A DNA stretch of 64,000 nucleotides from Spirodela intermedia (taxonomy: Eukaryota; Streptophyta; Magnoliopsida; Alismatales; Araceae). The notes beneath the pieces were generated by a model that saw only the letters and a list, made by a program, of their open reading frames with translations, was not told the origin of the DNA and searched no databases. A program made the position numbers and the translations under genes. Positions 34,608 through 47,562 of this stretch are shown piece by piece (the stretch's first letter is position 1; each line of letters begins with the position of its first letter). Location: contig LR746266.1 in assembly GCA_902729315.2 (NCBI GenBank), forward strand, positions 4,722,759 through 4,786,758, in the 5' to 3' direction.

Positions 34608-36198
34608 ATGACTGGGTCTGTAGAGGTGGATACGAGGAATAAGCGAGGCCAAAGAATGGTGGCGACGGTGGCGGAGCCGGAGGAGTCGATTGTAGTGGTT
34701 CGGGAGTTCGACCTGGAACGGGATTGTCCCGGCGCCGCGGCGGTGGAGAGGATGTGCGAGGTGGGTTCCAGTGGCTCCGGCAAGATTTCGCTCTTCACCG
34801 ACCTCCTGGGCGATCCCTTATGCCGCGTCCGCCATTCCCCTGCCTTTCTCATGCTGGTTGGTATTCTTCTTCTCCTTTCCTATCCGGCATCATTCATCGC
34901 CAGGGGGGGTTGATCGCTCCTCTGTCATCTTTTTCCGAGCTTTCACACAAGTTGTGCTTTTATTTTGTTTTTCCATTGAGAATCCTTGATGCTTTCTTAA
35001 TATGGCGGCGTTCATCGACATTGTTTTTAAAAATCTCGATAAAGGTTGCCGAAACGGGAGGCGCGAAGAGGGAGATAGTCGGTCTGATCCGCGGCTGCAT
35101 CAAGACAGTTACATGCGGCAAGAAGATCCCCCGGAACGGGAAGCCTCCCATCCCTCTCTATGCCAAGCTCGCCTACATTCTCGGCCTCCGCGTCTCCCCG
35201 ACTCACAGGTAAGCGGCCGCTGGGCATGACCTCAGCGGTAAAAATGCTCGGGAACACCCACCTACTCTGTGTCTCTCTGTTTCTCTGAAACTCCTGGGTG
35301 CTGCTGCTCCCTCAGGCGAATGGGCATCGGATTGAAGTTGGTAACCCGGATTGAGGAGTGGTTCAGGGAGGAGGGGGCGGAGTACTCCTACATGGCCACC
35401 GAGAAGGACAACGAGGCTTCGAAGCAGCTGTTCGTAGGTAGGTGTGGCTACTCCAAGTTCCGCACCCCGTCCATCCTCGTCCAGCCCGTGTTCGCTCACC
35501 GCGTCCGCGTCCCACGGCGGATCACCGTCCTCGAGCTGCGTCCCGGCGACGCTGAGTCCCTCTACCGCCGCCGCTTCTCCACCGTCGAATTCTTCCCACG
35601 CGACATCGACGCCGTCCTCAACAACCCCCTCTCTCTGGGCACCTTCCTCGCGGTGGCGAACGCTGCCGCCCCGGGGGACCCGGAGATATCCCCCGACACC
35701 TGGGCAGGGTCCGAGTCCTTCCTGGCGGACCCGCCGGAGTCGTGGGCGGTGCTGAGCGTGTGGAACTGCAAGGACGTCTTCCGGCTGGAGGTCCGCGGGG
35801 CGTCCCGGCTGAAGAGAGGTCTCGCCACGACGAGCCGCCTGTTCGACCGCGCCTTCCCCTGCTTGGGCGTTCCCTCCGTGCCCAACCTCTTCAGGCCATT
35901 CGGTCTCTACTTCCTGTACGGAGTGGGCGGGCACGGGCCGATCGCCGGGAAGCTGCTCACGGCGCTCTGCGCGCACGCCCACAACCTGGCAAAGAAGGGC
36001 GGGTGCGCTGTCCTCGCCACGGAGGTCGCGAGCTGCGAGCCACTGCGAGTCGCCATACCGCACTGGCGACGGCTCTCGTGCGCTGAAGACCTGTGGTGCA
36101 TGAAGCGCCTGGTCGCGGACCACACCGACGGCTCGGCGGGGGACTGGACCAAGTCCCCCCCTGGGCCGTCCATCTTCGTCGACCCCAGGGAAATATGA
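34608..36198 (+). CDS. HOOKLESS1-type GNAT N-acetyltransferase
   Basis: Homologue of Arabidopsis HOOKLESS1, a GNAT-fold nuclear acetyltransferase needed for apical hook formation and differential growth where ethylene, auxin and light signals meet. Exons: 34608-34856, 35045-35208, 35316-36198; GT-AG introns; 431 residues. Visible blocks: VVREFD, KISLFTDLLGDPLCRVRHSP, IVGLIRGCIKTVTCG and LAYILGLRVSPTHRRMGIG. The RRMGIG segment (residues 138-143) is the acetyl-CoA pyrophosphate loop. It is followed by EWFREEGAEYSYMATEKDN and a plant-specific C-terminal half with RFSTVEFFPRDIDAVLNN, PPESWAVLSVWNCKD, CAHAHNLAKKGGC and the end GDWTKSPPGPSIFVDPREI. The start is the first ATG in frame; it adds roughly 30 residues before VVREFD compared with Arabidopsis, and Met-17 is an alternative. 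Coding GC is very high in exon 3. It converges with the NPY gene. Confidence 0.95.
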
Positions 36199-38729
36199 TG
36201 ATCCGGGGTTCCCGAATATGATGCCCTCGAGGATCGACTGAGATTAGATTACGTCAGATTTAGATTAGATTAGATCTTCTCGCCCGCCCCTCGTTGTTTT
36301 CTTCTCCTTTCCTCAGGGGGATCTCTTTCTCCTTTGTAAACGGACGGCCTCTCGCTATCCCTTTCCATCTCTCCCCCTCCCTCTCTAAATTTTTTTGTAA
36401 CGGTGTGAATGGATGGATCACCCTCCCCCTCTCTCTCGCCCTCCCTACTCCGCGAGCTGAGATCCTGTAACGGTTCTGATATGCGAAAATTCCAGAGGAG
36501 CTTCGTAAGTGAGCAAGCGTGTGCTATCTTCCGATCAGTTCTCTCCCTCCCCCGCCGTCCGCGTCGCGGGGGATGTTCTTTCGAGAGGTCGCCGTCGTGC
36601 CTCTCACATCCATCCATCTCCACGGGCGCGCCCACATGTTTCGGGAGCCGAGTTCCCGTGGGCCGATCGGCTTGGCTTGACAGAGACCGACCTCGAGTAG
36701 GAGGAACCAGTTCACCGCCGAGCCGAGGTTGTAGCGGGAAGATAGAGATGAACTCTGCTCGACAGGAACAGAGATTTCTCCACCTCCGTCGTCCACCCTG
36801 ATGACGGTAGGTGGCGAGGGGCCGAGCGGGCCGGTGCGGCCGTCGTTTTCCTGAAGGGACAAGCGCGCTGCCGGCCTCCTTCAGTCCCGTCGTTTTGACC
36901 CTCGCGTAGATTTGTTTCCTCTCGTTCTCCCCACCTCCTCCCTTCCTTCCGTCAATTGTTTACACCATCCGATCTCACTGGGCCATGGAATGGACGGCGC
37001 CATTCCCCTCTCCGTGTCGCCAGCTTCCTCCTGATCTCATACAGATGGTGCGGAGGTATAGTAACCAATACATAATGCTAGGAACAGGAGGGGATCCTGA
37101 CACATTTTGGAGAAAAGAAACGGCGTTCCATTGTCGGCCTCGCCACTTCCAATCAACATCGACGAGCCCTCTCCACAAGCTTTCCGGCGGCTGTAGACGA
37201 TTTGCTTAATCCTCCGTATCATCGTCGGTCAATAAAGAAAATAAGAGGCTTCTCTTTGGGTGGACGCCCGCAAACACGAAGGAGCTCTTGGATCTTACTG
37301 TCGGCCGGAGGGGGGGATGAGCGTGGAGCCTTAATTCGTTCTGTCTGCCCCTCTGGCCCAAGTCGTTTTGTCTCGGCTCGCTCGCCATCTCCGGCCCGTG
37401 GGCAGCCGGCGGCACATCGAGCAGAGTGTCGACGAGGCCAAGACAAGGTAGCAATGATGATGTCCTCGGCTCCCGAAACAAGGAGGTGCGCCGGCCCTCT
37501 GCGACGCCTGCCGGTGTCGAGCGCGTCTTCCTCAGCCACTGCCTCCGGGGAGCACGCGTCGCAGGATACTCCAGCCAAGAACGGGGAGGATAAGTTCACT
37601 GAACGTCGCTTCTGCTGCCCCCACGTGAAGGATTGGAGATCCATCTTTCTCCTGCACCAGGACAAACCAGGGGGTCGTATTTCTTGAGGACGATCTACCC
37701 CACCCCGTCGAAGTTCCTGCCTATGTAGATGGGGACCTTGAGCAGCCGATATTACTACTCATTCCTTCCAGAGTGAGGAAACGCTCCCCCACCCCCTCCC
37801 TCCTCGAGCTTGCAGGTTTCGAACATCTCCTGGTCGGAGCGGCCGGGCTATTCGTTCTGAGAGATGTGCGAGAGAAGATCGATCCGCTTTCGGTGGAGAG
37901 AAGAGAACCTGCTCAAACCACGTGGAACTGTGCTTGACGGCCGACAGTCTGTCGCTGGCGGGGTGCGGATGGGCGTCTGATAATGACTGTTTAGCTAGGG
38001 AATCTAAGGACGATAACGATGATTAGATCACCACGGAGGAGCCGGTTCTCCCTCCTTTCGTCTTTATGTCGCCTGGCCCAACTCTTCACCCCGTCTAGTA
38101 CTGTCGAGAGGGAGAGGAGGAGACGACGAAAGTCCAGGTTTGACGGTCGGGCAGGGCCTCCCCTCCTCCCTCTTTGTTTGGACATGGAGAACTGGAGGTA
38201 GCACTGGGACAAGAATGGGGCCCGGCCCGCGATCTTTCCTGGGTGAGAGAATCCATATACTGTAACAGATTGGGCGGGGACAGCCTCCGGAATGCCCGAT
38301 AGCGGTACAGAGAGTCGTTGATATCCCGCCGATCACGGGAACCAGAGTACTCTCTCTCTCTCTCTCTCTCTCATTTATATATATTTATATATGATATATA
38401 TGAGAGGGTATTCTTTCGGGAACGAGGACCAGACAGCAGTCTCACAGAAGGTAGTAGTCCTGCTACAAACTTCTTGTGGTGGTTGCACCAGAACAGAGGA
38501 GAACAGAGTCATCATCACTCCTACAGAAGGGAAAAGAAAAGCGAAAGAAATCCAGATTTCCTCCAAGCACAGTAAACACGTATCAACACTCCACACAGAC
38601 CGTCGGAATTCCTCCATTTTTTTCCGTGGAGACCGAGCCTCAAACTAATTGCTCCCCAAACTAGTTGGCCAAGAAGGTCGAGGACGGCTCAAAACGAAGT
38701 TACGGGGTCAACCCATCGTACCCCGCCGA
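36199..38729. other. Intergenic region between convergent HOOKLESS1-like and NPY-like genes
   Basis: It contains the 3' untranslated regions of both genes. Just after the HOOKLESS1-like stop is a short GATTAGATT-rich repeat (about 36241-36275). A CT microsatellite (38350-38372) is followed by a TATATA-rich segment. Open frames of up to 161 codons on both strands have no recognisable features. Confidence 0.5.
38350..38372. repeat. (CT)n microsatellite followed by TA-rich sequence
   Basis: About 11 CT units, then an AT-rich stretch with repeated TATATA (to about 38402), in the 3' flank of the NPY-like gene. Confidence 0.9.
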
Positions 38730-41425
38730 CTACGAGACAGAGTGCCTAGCATTTCTCGAGGGCGTTGACTTCTGCCCCTCCAAGTTGGTAGAACCAGGGC
38801 TACCCGATGTATCCGAGCTGCTGTTCTCACCGCCCTGATGTTTCCCCGACAAAAGCTTGCCGAGAATCCCCTTCGCCATCGGAATCCCTTTACTTCTGTG
38901 GCTACGCCGATCCCCCCCGTGCTTCTGAACTTCTCCGCTGCCGCTACTACTCCTTAGGCTTCCCTCATTGACCAACCTCACGGGCTTGATCGACTTCAGC
39001 TCCTCCGTATCCCAGTCCTCTACGGTGTTTGTGGTCGCTCCCGACATGGAGCTGCTGTGGGAACCGCAATTCTCCCGCGGAAGCAAAGATCTGACGGCTG
39101 CGGGAAGAGTTAGAGCGCCGCCACCGGCAGCCCCGCCAGCCGCAGCGGCGGCCCTCACCTGCTCAAAGAAGAGAACTTGGACGACGACCCGTAGGGGCAG
39201 GCGTTCGTTCTGGACGGCATGTATGCATGCGTCCACCGACAGTTTCCTGCAGTCCATTAGACTGCACAACCTTCGTTTCTCGCTCTTCGTCAAACCCGGA
39301 TGCTCCTGGACAGGTACACAGCGAATATGAGGGAAACAGGATGATCGACAGACCAAAAGGGTGCAGGGAAGGAAGCGAGGGAGGCTTTGTCTTTTTAGGG
39401 TTTACCTTGAGATACATGTCGACCGCACGATAAAGCCCGTCATGAACGGGCCTTGAATCACCAGATATCATCTCAGCCAGATCGATAAACTTTGAAAGCG
39501 AAAGCTTGGGATCTCTCGCTACTTCGGCGAGGTAACCATCCAGCAGCTTCGCGACGGAGAGTATTGAGGCGCTCGAAACAGACTCAGTCTTCGTAGTCTC
39601 CCGGAGCTCGTCATTAGAAGACGGACAGGTTGGTACGCCCTCGTCCTCCTGCATCAGGAACTCCTCCACGACATTCAGCACCAGGTCGACGTCATGTACG
39701 CGATCGTCCTCTTGCTCCCTGAGCATTAAAAGATCTGAGACGGAGGCCTCTTCCAACTGGCGACCGACTCTCTTGACCAGTTCCTTCCTGCACATCTCAC
39801 CACAGTCCAGCAACCTCGCAGCTCTCAGTAGCTTGAACTGAAAACTACATGAAATTGAAGCTTTCTCTGTGGGCAACATCCAGACGATAGTCTCCACGAG
39901 CGACCGATTCTTCAAGGCAGAGCCACTATGCACGGCACCCTTGCTGAAACCCGCAACCCTTCGGTATGTGTACGCCTTCAGAGCTTCTCCTATCACGTCG
40001 CCAGAGATCCTCCCCCTGGATTTTACGACTGTGATGACTCGCTTAAAGGAATCCATATCCAGATCACACAGGTCCTCCACCCACCAGTCCTTCGGCACGG
40101 TTTGTGGCTTCCTAACCCCATTCCAATCCTGCTCATGACCCTTCTCCGAGGGGAGTCTTCCTCTGTTGTAGGAGTACGACCATTCGACCTTACTGGTATC
40201 CATGCAGATCTTGGAAGCAAGAGAGTCTGTGCAATGGCTGATCAGCTTCAAGTCCTCGGACCAGGGGAGCGAGGACTTGGCCGTCTGAAGAACAATGATC
40301 GAGTCCTTCCAGCCTCGGAAGACACTGGAGCTGAGAAACACATCTATCTTGTAGATCAGATTTCCCTTCTCCACTGTCTCGAGCATTTCTAGATATTGCG
40401 CAGCACAACGGGCAGCAACCACGTTGTAGGCATTGAGCGTGACCGCCATGCCGTAGCAAAACTTCGCGCATATCTCAAAGGCGACGGGGCCGCCAGGAAT
40501 ATCCGGGATCCGTATCTCGTCGTCCTCCTCGTCGTTGGGGAGCGCGACCAGCCTCTGCAGAAGGGCGCTCTTCGATAGAAGGGGGAACTGCATTATCGGT
40601 CGACCAGATGGCGAGTCATCGTCTCTTGCGGGGCAAAGTAATCATCCAAATGACTGAATGTGGGTCATTTAGGTCGCTAGGTTTTCGTTAATCTCCCACC
40701 ATTAAAACGGTGGAAAAAAGAAACAGGGAAACAGGGCGATGATGAGATGGATATGAGTTCGAAGTTTTCTCAGTCGGGGATGATCATTCTTTCCACGTAG
40801 GCAAAGAATTGCAAGTACCTTGTGCAGATAAAACTTCACATCTCCCACGCAAATAGTGATGTCGCTTGGTAGCTCAGTCGCCACGAATCTGAAATGATCG
40901 AGTAGCGAATAAGAGAGCGTGACAAAAGCTAGCGAGTACCAGAAGAGCGTTCTGCATTCCATTCAACGCTACTACGTCAACACCATTCTAGGAGATGTCC
41001 ACTTCAGGGCAACAATATGATACGTAATCTCAACCCAAAATCTTCAAAAAATTCTACCAAATATTAGAATGTCGGACATGAATGGCGAGTAAATCATCCC
41101 GAAGAAGCTCTGAATCCACATCGCTTCCCGACAGCTCTGAAACCCTTTCGATTTCAGGATACAGAGGGTCAAAGCGAGGATCAGAGCACGAGAAGACCTC
41201 AATGTGGGCGATGTAAAACGATTGAAAAGAAAAATCCTTACCGATCACCGCGGGATCCTCGGAAAATACCCGGTATTTCATTCATATAAGAAGATCGGAA
41301 ACATAAAAATCGAGACATTAAAAGCAGAGAGCCCGGAAAATCGGAATCTATTCCGGAGCTTACCGGACGTCGTTCCCGTCAGCCTGGAAGTAGTCCGGCT
41401 TCGATCCAAGTTTCATAAACTTCAT
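38730..41425 (-). CDS. NPY-type BTB/POZ-NPH3 family protein
   Basis: Member of the NPH3/RPT2 family, closest in remembered sequence to the NPY (MAB4/ENP) clade. These plasma-membrane-associated proteins work with AGC kinases and PIN auxin carriers in organogenesis and tropic growth. Minus-strand exons: 41425-41364, 40888-40819, 40587-39406, 39305-38730, giving 629 residues with GT-AG introns. The tiny first exon encodes the clade signature MKFMKLGSKPDYFQADG. The BTB domain follows (about residues 21-150: FVATELPSDITI, VKFYLHKFPLLSKSALLQRL, CAKFCYGMAVTLNAYNVVAARCAAQYLEM). The NPH3 domain contains PKDWWVEDLCDLDMDSFKRV, HDGLYRAVDMYLK and MDCRKLSVDACIHAVQNERL (to about residue 490). The tail is Ser/Gly-rich with WDTEELKSIK and a basic GILGKLLSGK stretch. 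The first two exons are short and easily missed, so an exon-3-only model would lose the N-terminus. Confidence 0.93.
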
Positions 41426-41782
41426 CTTGTTGGAAAATCTGCCTTCGCCTTCCGCCTTCTACCAGGAATCAAGGCCTCTGCTAAACCTTCTCCCTTCCTC
41501 GGCCCATAGCGACCACCAACAGGGACGACTACTATTCAGCCAACTCCAGGGAGATTGAACGAACAACCCACGAAGAGGAGGGGGAAGAGGAACTTTCTCC
41601 GCTAGGACCCAGGACCGCTATCTTAGGAAATTACACAGGGAAGAGGGATGCGTCACAGGGTTTGGTGAGCGTCGGTATCTCTTCAGCTGCTTGGGTGGCA
41701 AGAGAATGATAGAAGTGTGCGGCTACAAGACCGGTCGACAAATCGGAAGAAAGAAAGGACGAAGCTCCACTCTGAGGTTAAC

Positions 41783-41786
<4 letters not shown>

Positions 41787-41827
<41 letters not shown>
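41787..41827. repeat. 41-bp (GA)n microsatellite upstream of the NPY-like gene
   Basis: The longest microsatellite in the window. It lies about 360 bases upstream of the NPY-like start codon and reads as (TC)n on the coding strand. A TATAAT-like element on the minus strand (about 41888-41893) would place it in the 5' leader, but a TATTTAAG element near 43942-43949 is an alternative promoter. Confidence 0.95.
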
Positions 41828-41830
<3 letters not shown>

Positions 41831-44800
41831 AACTGCAGAGCACTAAATTGACACCACCGAGCCTTGCTTCGTTTGCTTCTGTTTGGTATTATAACCGCCG
41901 TCGCTTGGTTCTTACGATTCCTCCAAATATGAAGCTATGGGGAAGCAAGGGCCACAGAAATCCCAAACCCTAGAATAATCCTGTGTTCCTCCGAGACATC
42001 TGCAAAAAAGAAGGGCGAAACCAACAGCATGTCGAAGTGAGTCGAAGCGAGACCACTGAGACAACAGACAGGAAGCATCTTTCTTCGACAGTGAGATAAG
42101 GAGGACAGAGAGACCAGACGGCCGGACAACGAATTTTACCTGCTTAGTGAAACCCCCACAATGCAAGAACCGAATAAATTGCAGGGACACTGACCTGGGG
42201 AAGGAATTAAAGAGATGATTTAAAGAACGCGAGACAGATCATGTGAGGGCGATTGTATGCGTCAATTCTGTCCGAAGTTCTTAAAAAGAATGGCACAATG
42301 TACAAGGCCTTGGAGCAAACAGCAGGAAAATCCGGAGTTGGGTACCTTGTTGCGAGCAAGAAATTTACTGCAAGAGTCAGAGGAATCATTGCCTTCGCGA
42401 GGAAGGAAGCATTAAATGACCGAGAATAGAAGGATAGATCCTATCACCTTGAGCAAGCTCGGAGTGTTCGAATCGGCTTCACAGTGGAACGGAATCAAAT
42501 CGCTGGAGTAGGATGGACGCCGCGGGGGAACTGCAACAAGCTTGAAAATTGAAAAGTCGGAACCGCAGGGAAAACTGATTGAAATAATCCTCCCAAAAGA
42601 ACAGGTCAGAACCCAGAACCACAGGGAAAACGGGATCTGATTAGAAATCAATCAAAAATTCGAAGAAGCGTAGAAATGAGAGAATGGGAAAAGGAGAGCT
42701 GACATTCAACATAGAGACAGAGGAGAAGAAGATGGGAGGATGAGGGGAGAGCTGACCGGAGCACCAGACAGTCGCATGCAAATGGGCAGGCAGCAAACGA
42801 CACCTCTTCAACACGTAATTAATATACGGCGCCAATAGAATACAAATACGTTTCTATATACCATATCAAACGTTTCGGTGTAAAGCAAAAAAAAGTGGGG
42901 GACGAGGGGGGGAATGGGAAGGAGAGCTGGGGAGGGAAAAGAGTGAATGAGAGAGGACCGGGGAGGCCCGAGATGCTTACTCTTTTCCCAAAGTAATGTC
43001 CAGGGATCAGCCAACAGCACTGAGCCAACAAAGCCCACCCCTGCCCCCTTCCCCTCTTTCCCTCGATTCAAGATCCTGTCGCGCCACCCAACAAATACCA
43101 CCCCTAACACACGAGGGACGACAGGGAGAACAGCATCGCCAGAGAGCAAAGAAAAGGGATAGAGATGCCACAGCAGCAGTCGACCAGTGAAGCCCTACGG
43201 CGCCAAACACCTTCTCTCCCTCTTTATCAGACACACACAGCGCCCTCGGAAAAAAAGGAAGGGGAAGGAGATAGCGAACGAACAATGGTGTCGTAGACTT
43301 TTACCTTTGGACTGTTTTTCTGCCTCCCTCTCACTTTCCGGACGTTGCAGAAGCTCACGCAAAACCGTCGACACTGAAGCCGGTCTCTTTCGCGGGCCGT
43401 CGCTTCTGTTCACTGGCGCCACCCTCTGGCTCTCTCTTTATCTGCGATGCTGCACATCCGCACAACCTCGGCTGCTACTGCCCTCGCACACTTTTCCTCC
43501 GCACTTCTGAATATTCACTGCTGGCGGCCACCGTAAAATCCCGGCTTTTCCGACCGCCGCTGTCTCACCCCTTGTACTTCAGTCCCCAGACACCTTCCTT
43601 CCGCCGCTCCCTTTTGTGTTTGCTCCATCCACCATAGGGTCCCGCAGGGCGGCCCTGGTCAATAAAGAATGTCAAGCCCTCCTCTTTTCTTCTGGAGAAG
43701 AGTGTAGGGAGATAATAGCGGCGAGGGGGCGGAAGGGCTGTTCCTACTCTCTCTATTACCGGCGGAGTAGGCCTTCTCGCCGTTCTAGACGAATCATGAG
43801 CACTCGAGCAGGACTTTGAATGGCCGTCCTTTCTGCGGCCGCAGAGAAAAAAATACGTGAATACGAAGGGTGAGAAGAAGGGGTCGTAGAATGGTCGAAC
43901 ACCGTCCTATGTAAATACTGAGACTCGTCGGTGGTCGGCCGTCTTAAATAGCCGCCTGTAATCGATCAAGAAGGCGGTCGACAGCCGGAAGACCCCACAC
44001 TGCCCCTGCGGACCTATTCGGTCGCCTGATGGGACGACCTTCCAGGCACAGTACTCGACCCGAACAATTCCAGTTCCGAGGGTCCACCGCTGTTAAGAAG
44101 AGGAAGCTATTCTCAGTGCGACCCCACGAAGACGAAGAACCGATGCAGCCCATGAGCTGATGAGAGAGAGGGTATCGCGTGATGGGGGGCAGTTGAGGCA
44201 TATCCATCAAGCTTTCTCTGAGCGGAAGACGACTGGGAACCATGACCCCCCTCGTGCGTACTTCGACTACATTTAATCAGCCGGCTGTCTTCTGAATGAA
44301 CACGCAACTCTATACGGCCAAGCTCCCCCCTTTTCTCCCCCACTCTTCGAGCATTTCACTGGGGGAAAACCTCATTTTCCGCCAAAATAAGGAAAATTTT
44401 CTCAACCCACGTCGTCAGTAATATCTTACCTCTGATTTAACAGAAGAGACGTCGAGTTTGCCCAGGATAAGAGAAACTAAAACAGGATGACCCGGACGAA
44501 CAGTCAAAGGCACGCTCCAGGGGAGGTCCAGGGGAGCAGCTGTGAACAGCTTGCTGGTCCAGGTGTCCAGGAGCCCAGTGGCTGAATTGAAGCACTATTG
44601 TTGAGCTTGTACCCGTCGACTGATGGACCCTCTGCCGTTCAATTAATGAATTGGTAGGCCTCATACTCTGCTAGTCAACGTTTTGGATACTTCCGCAGGT
44701 AAAATGTAACCAGCGTTTACAAAATTCGACTAGAATTGTATCCAGAATGCTATCTAGGCAGTTCAGATCAAGAGAGTAAACCTCGGGGGGGAGATGGCCC

Positions 44801-47534
44801 AGAGTGACGTCGGCTCTGTCCTCCCGTGCTACTTACTACACCTCTATTACTTCACTGTTCTGTAATGTTTCTTCTTCTTCCTTTTCATCTTCCCCTCATC
44901 ACGTAATCGCAATCATCGGCCATGGACCCGCACCCCCGTTGTCCTATTACCGTGCGGTCCGGGGGTACCAACCAAGAAAACCACGTGGTCAAAAGCTCGA
45001 ATCTAGCGGACCATGATAAGATCTGACTGAGACCACATCCGTTAGCTGAACGGCTCCTGACGCATGGGTTGACCAGAGGCCCCCCCCCCTGCATTCGTGT
45101 GCCCTCATGTAAGCCCGCGGATCTTTCAGCCGAGATCCTCATCTCCTCGCCCTTTTTCTTCTTCACCCTTGTTTGTTTTCGACCAGCGAAGATCAGCATC
45201 GGCATCCCGCGAAGAGTCCATACATAAGTCCGAGGCCGGAGGAGGACCACGATGGAGAGAAGGCTTTGGCTTCCTTTCCCCAGCGTCTCTCGCCGACGTC
45301 GTGGTCGCTTAACAACCAGAGTCTGCGTGAAAGCGCTCCGCGCCACGGCCGCCCTACCCCGCCGCTTCTGGCCTGATGTGGGGCGTCGCCTTGTGCTGCA
45401 GTTTCGCCGGGCACCTCCGGGGGGGGGGGGACTTCAAGGGAGTGGCGCGCCCACGCGAGCAGGACCACCGGGCCAAGGGTGGCGCGCACGCCCACTCAAG
45501 GAAAAAGGAGGCTTGCCCCGGCCTGACCTCGCCGTCGGGGCACTGCTCACTCATGGCCCCGCCGTCTGCCGCCATGATATGACCCGTCGGGAACGGAAGC
45601 CGTCCCATTGGCCCGTTCACTGCTTTGGTGAGTATCAGCGAAATGCGTCTCCATTATTCAATTCTTTTTGGTATTACGGCTATGTTCCCATCGTGTTTTC
45701 TACCTTTTTTTGTAGATAATGCAATCTCGTTGATGAGGTATCTCCCTGCTAGACTTCCCAGGGTTGACGCCCATGGAGACATTAGAACAAATGGCTACCC
45801 ACGAAAGGCTATCCTCCCATCAATTCCCTACCTGGAGACTCCAAGGTGCGCAAGTGGCCGTTCCGACAAGCGTCCAAAAGTATGGAGTTTTCGGAATAGC
45901 TAACGGGTTGCGATCAGCAGCCGGGCATCTGGCTTTTTGCGGGGAGAGTTTTCAATCGAACAAGTAGATTTACATCTCGTGAAAAGACGTTTACTTTAAG
46001 AAAAATAATGGAATCAGTGGGCGGTGGTGGGAATGGGCGCCGGATTCTCGTCGCAAGGGGCCTTGATTGGATCCATCCACCGCTCGCCCACAAGTTGAGA
46101 GGAGACGGGAGTGGGTTGCCTGTGCTCATAGTCGAAGTGACTGATACCTACGGCACACTGGAAGTCCGTGTATTTACTTTACATTCCGTAGACATTGCTG
46201 AAGCAGACAACAGAAGCCGAAACTGAGCCCGATGGGGCGTATAGTGAGTCGTCGGCAACACAATGAGTTTTCTTTGGACAATTCTTGGCCTGTAACTTGG
46301 TCGTGCAAGATAAATCCGTAGATCCATTAGTGCTGCGATGAAATCTAAGGCAAGTGGAATCCTTGCAGGAAAGCCTGGGACGACAAAGATATGAGGAGAG
46401 AAAAAAATGATATCCCTTTTAAGTAGATTATCCGGGTAAATAGAATGAACCACGTTCGTCCAGAGCCACTCTACAGGATCCTCGTGTCAGCACCACGCCG
46501 AAATATTCCTCCCATTTATTTAAACATCGATGATCGTTCCCACCGATTGATGCCATAACAGATCCACGTCTCGCTAATAGACGAACCATTCGTCGGCATA
46601 GTCCCCCGCCGCTTCTGTGTCTGTACACCCCGTTGCTTCGTCAAGCTATCTGGTGGACAGCAAGCAGCAATAATGGCCGGATTAAATCAAATGTGCATCC
46701 TCCCCACACCTGGCCTCTGCGGCCTCTCTGGCCGTGTTCCCTCTGCGTCACTGATCCCAGCTGGCCTGACTCTCCAATCCTTCAGGAAGCTTGCACGCCG
46801 GCGCTCCAGCCCATGAAAGCAAGCTAGTATCACAGGCGTCGATTATTCTTTAATCCCGTCAGAAGATCCTGCCAGCGCAGTGCGGCGCCGTGGACGATAA
46901 CGTCATAGGTTCCGCGCTCGTCGTCTTAATTGATCGCTGAATGTTCTGATCAAGTAGTCGTCTGCTTCTGCCAGGCAGGCCGATTAAGATAAGCTCAATC
47001 GCTGCTCCTGCCAGGCGAGTTGCGTACCGTGCCGTGAAAGCTCCTTCCAACGGGACCTCCCGAGCCGCTGTCGGGGCTCTGCGCGGCTGGGCTTCTGCTA
47101 CAGCACTAGCGCCGGGTGTGTCGCCGCCTTTGGCATGCCTGCCGCCGCGGTGGTGGGCGCGAGGTGCAACTGGGCCAACCTGGCGGCCCGGCTTATGGCA
47201 ATCATTGACAGCAGGATGATCGCACGGACTGTACTTCGTGATTACATCGACGTATCCCTTGTCGATACGATGACAGCAGGTCGATACGATGAACCTTTCT
47301 CGTTCAATCTTTCAGTGTAGGTGATGTAAGTATCATATCGTCATATAGTTGTGAATAAAATTAATTTTCTTGGAACTCTGTCATGTACCGGCAAAGTAAG
47401 CTCACAATATCACATACGAACCACAAAACCCACTTCTTGCAACCCGAATGCCGGCGTATCATGAGCGCCTCTTATACGTTTCTTCTCATCGATTGACTCG
47501 CATCTTCGCCATTTGGCCCCGGTGGGTCTTCGTT

Positions 47535-47562
47535 AGAGAGAGAGAGAGAGAGAGAGAGAGAG
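47535..47562. repeat. (AG)14 microsatellite
   Basis: Fourteen uninterrupted AG units in gene-free DNA. Confidence 0.95.
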
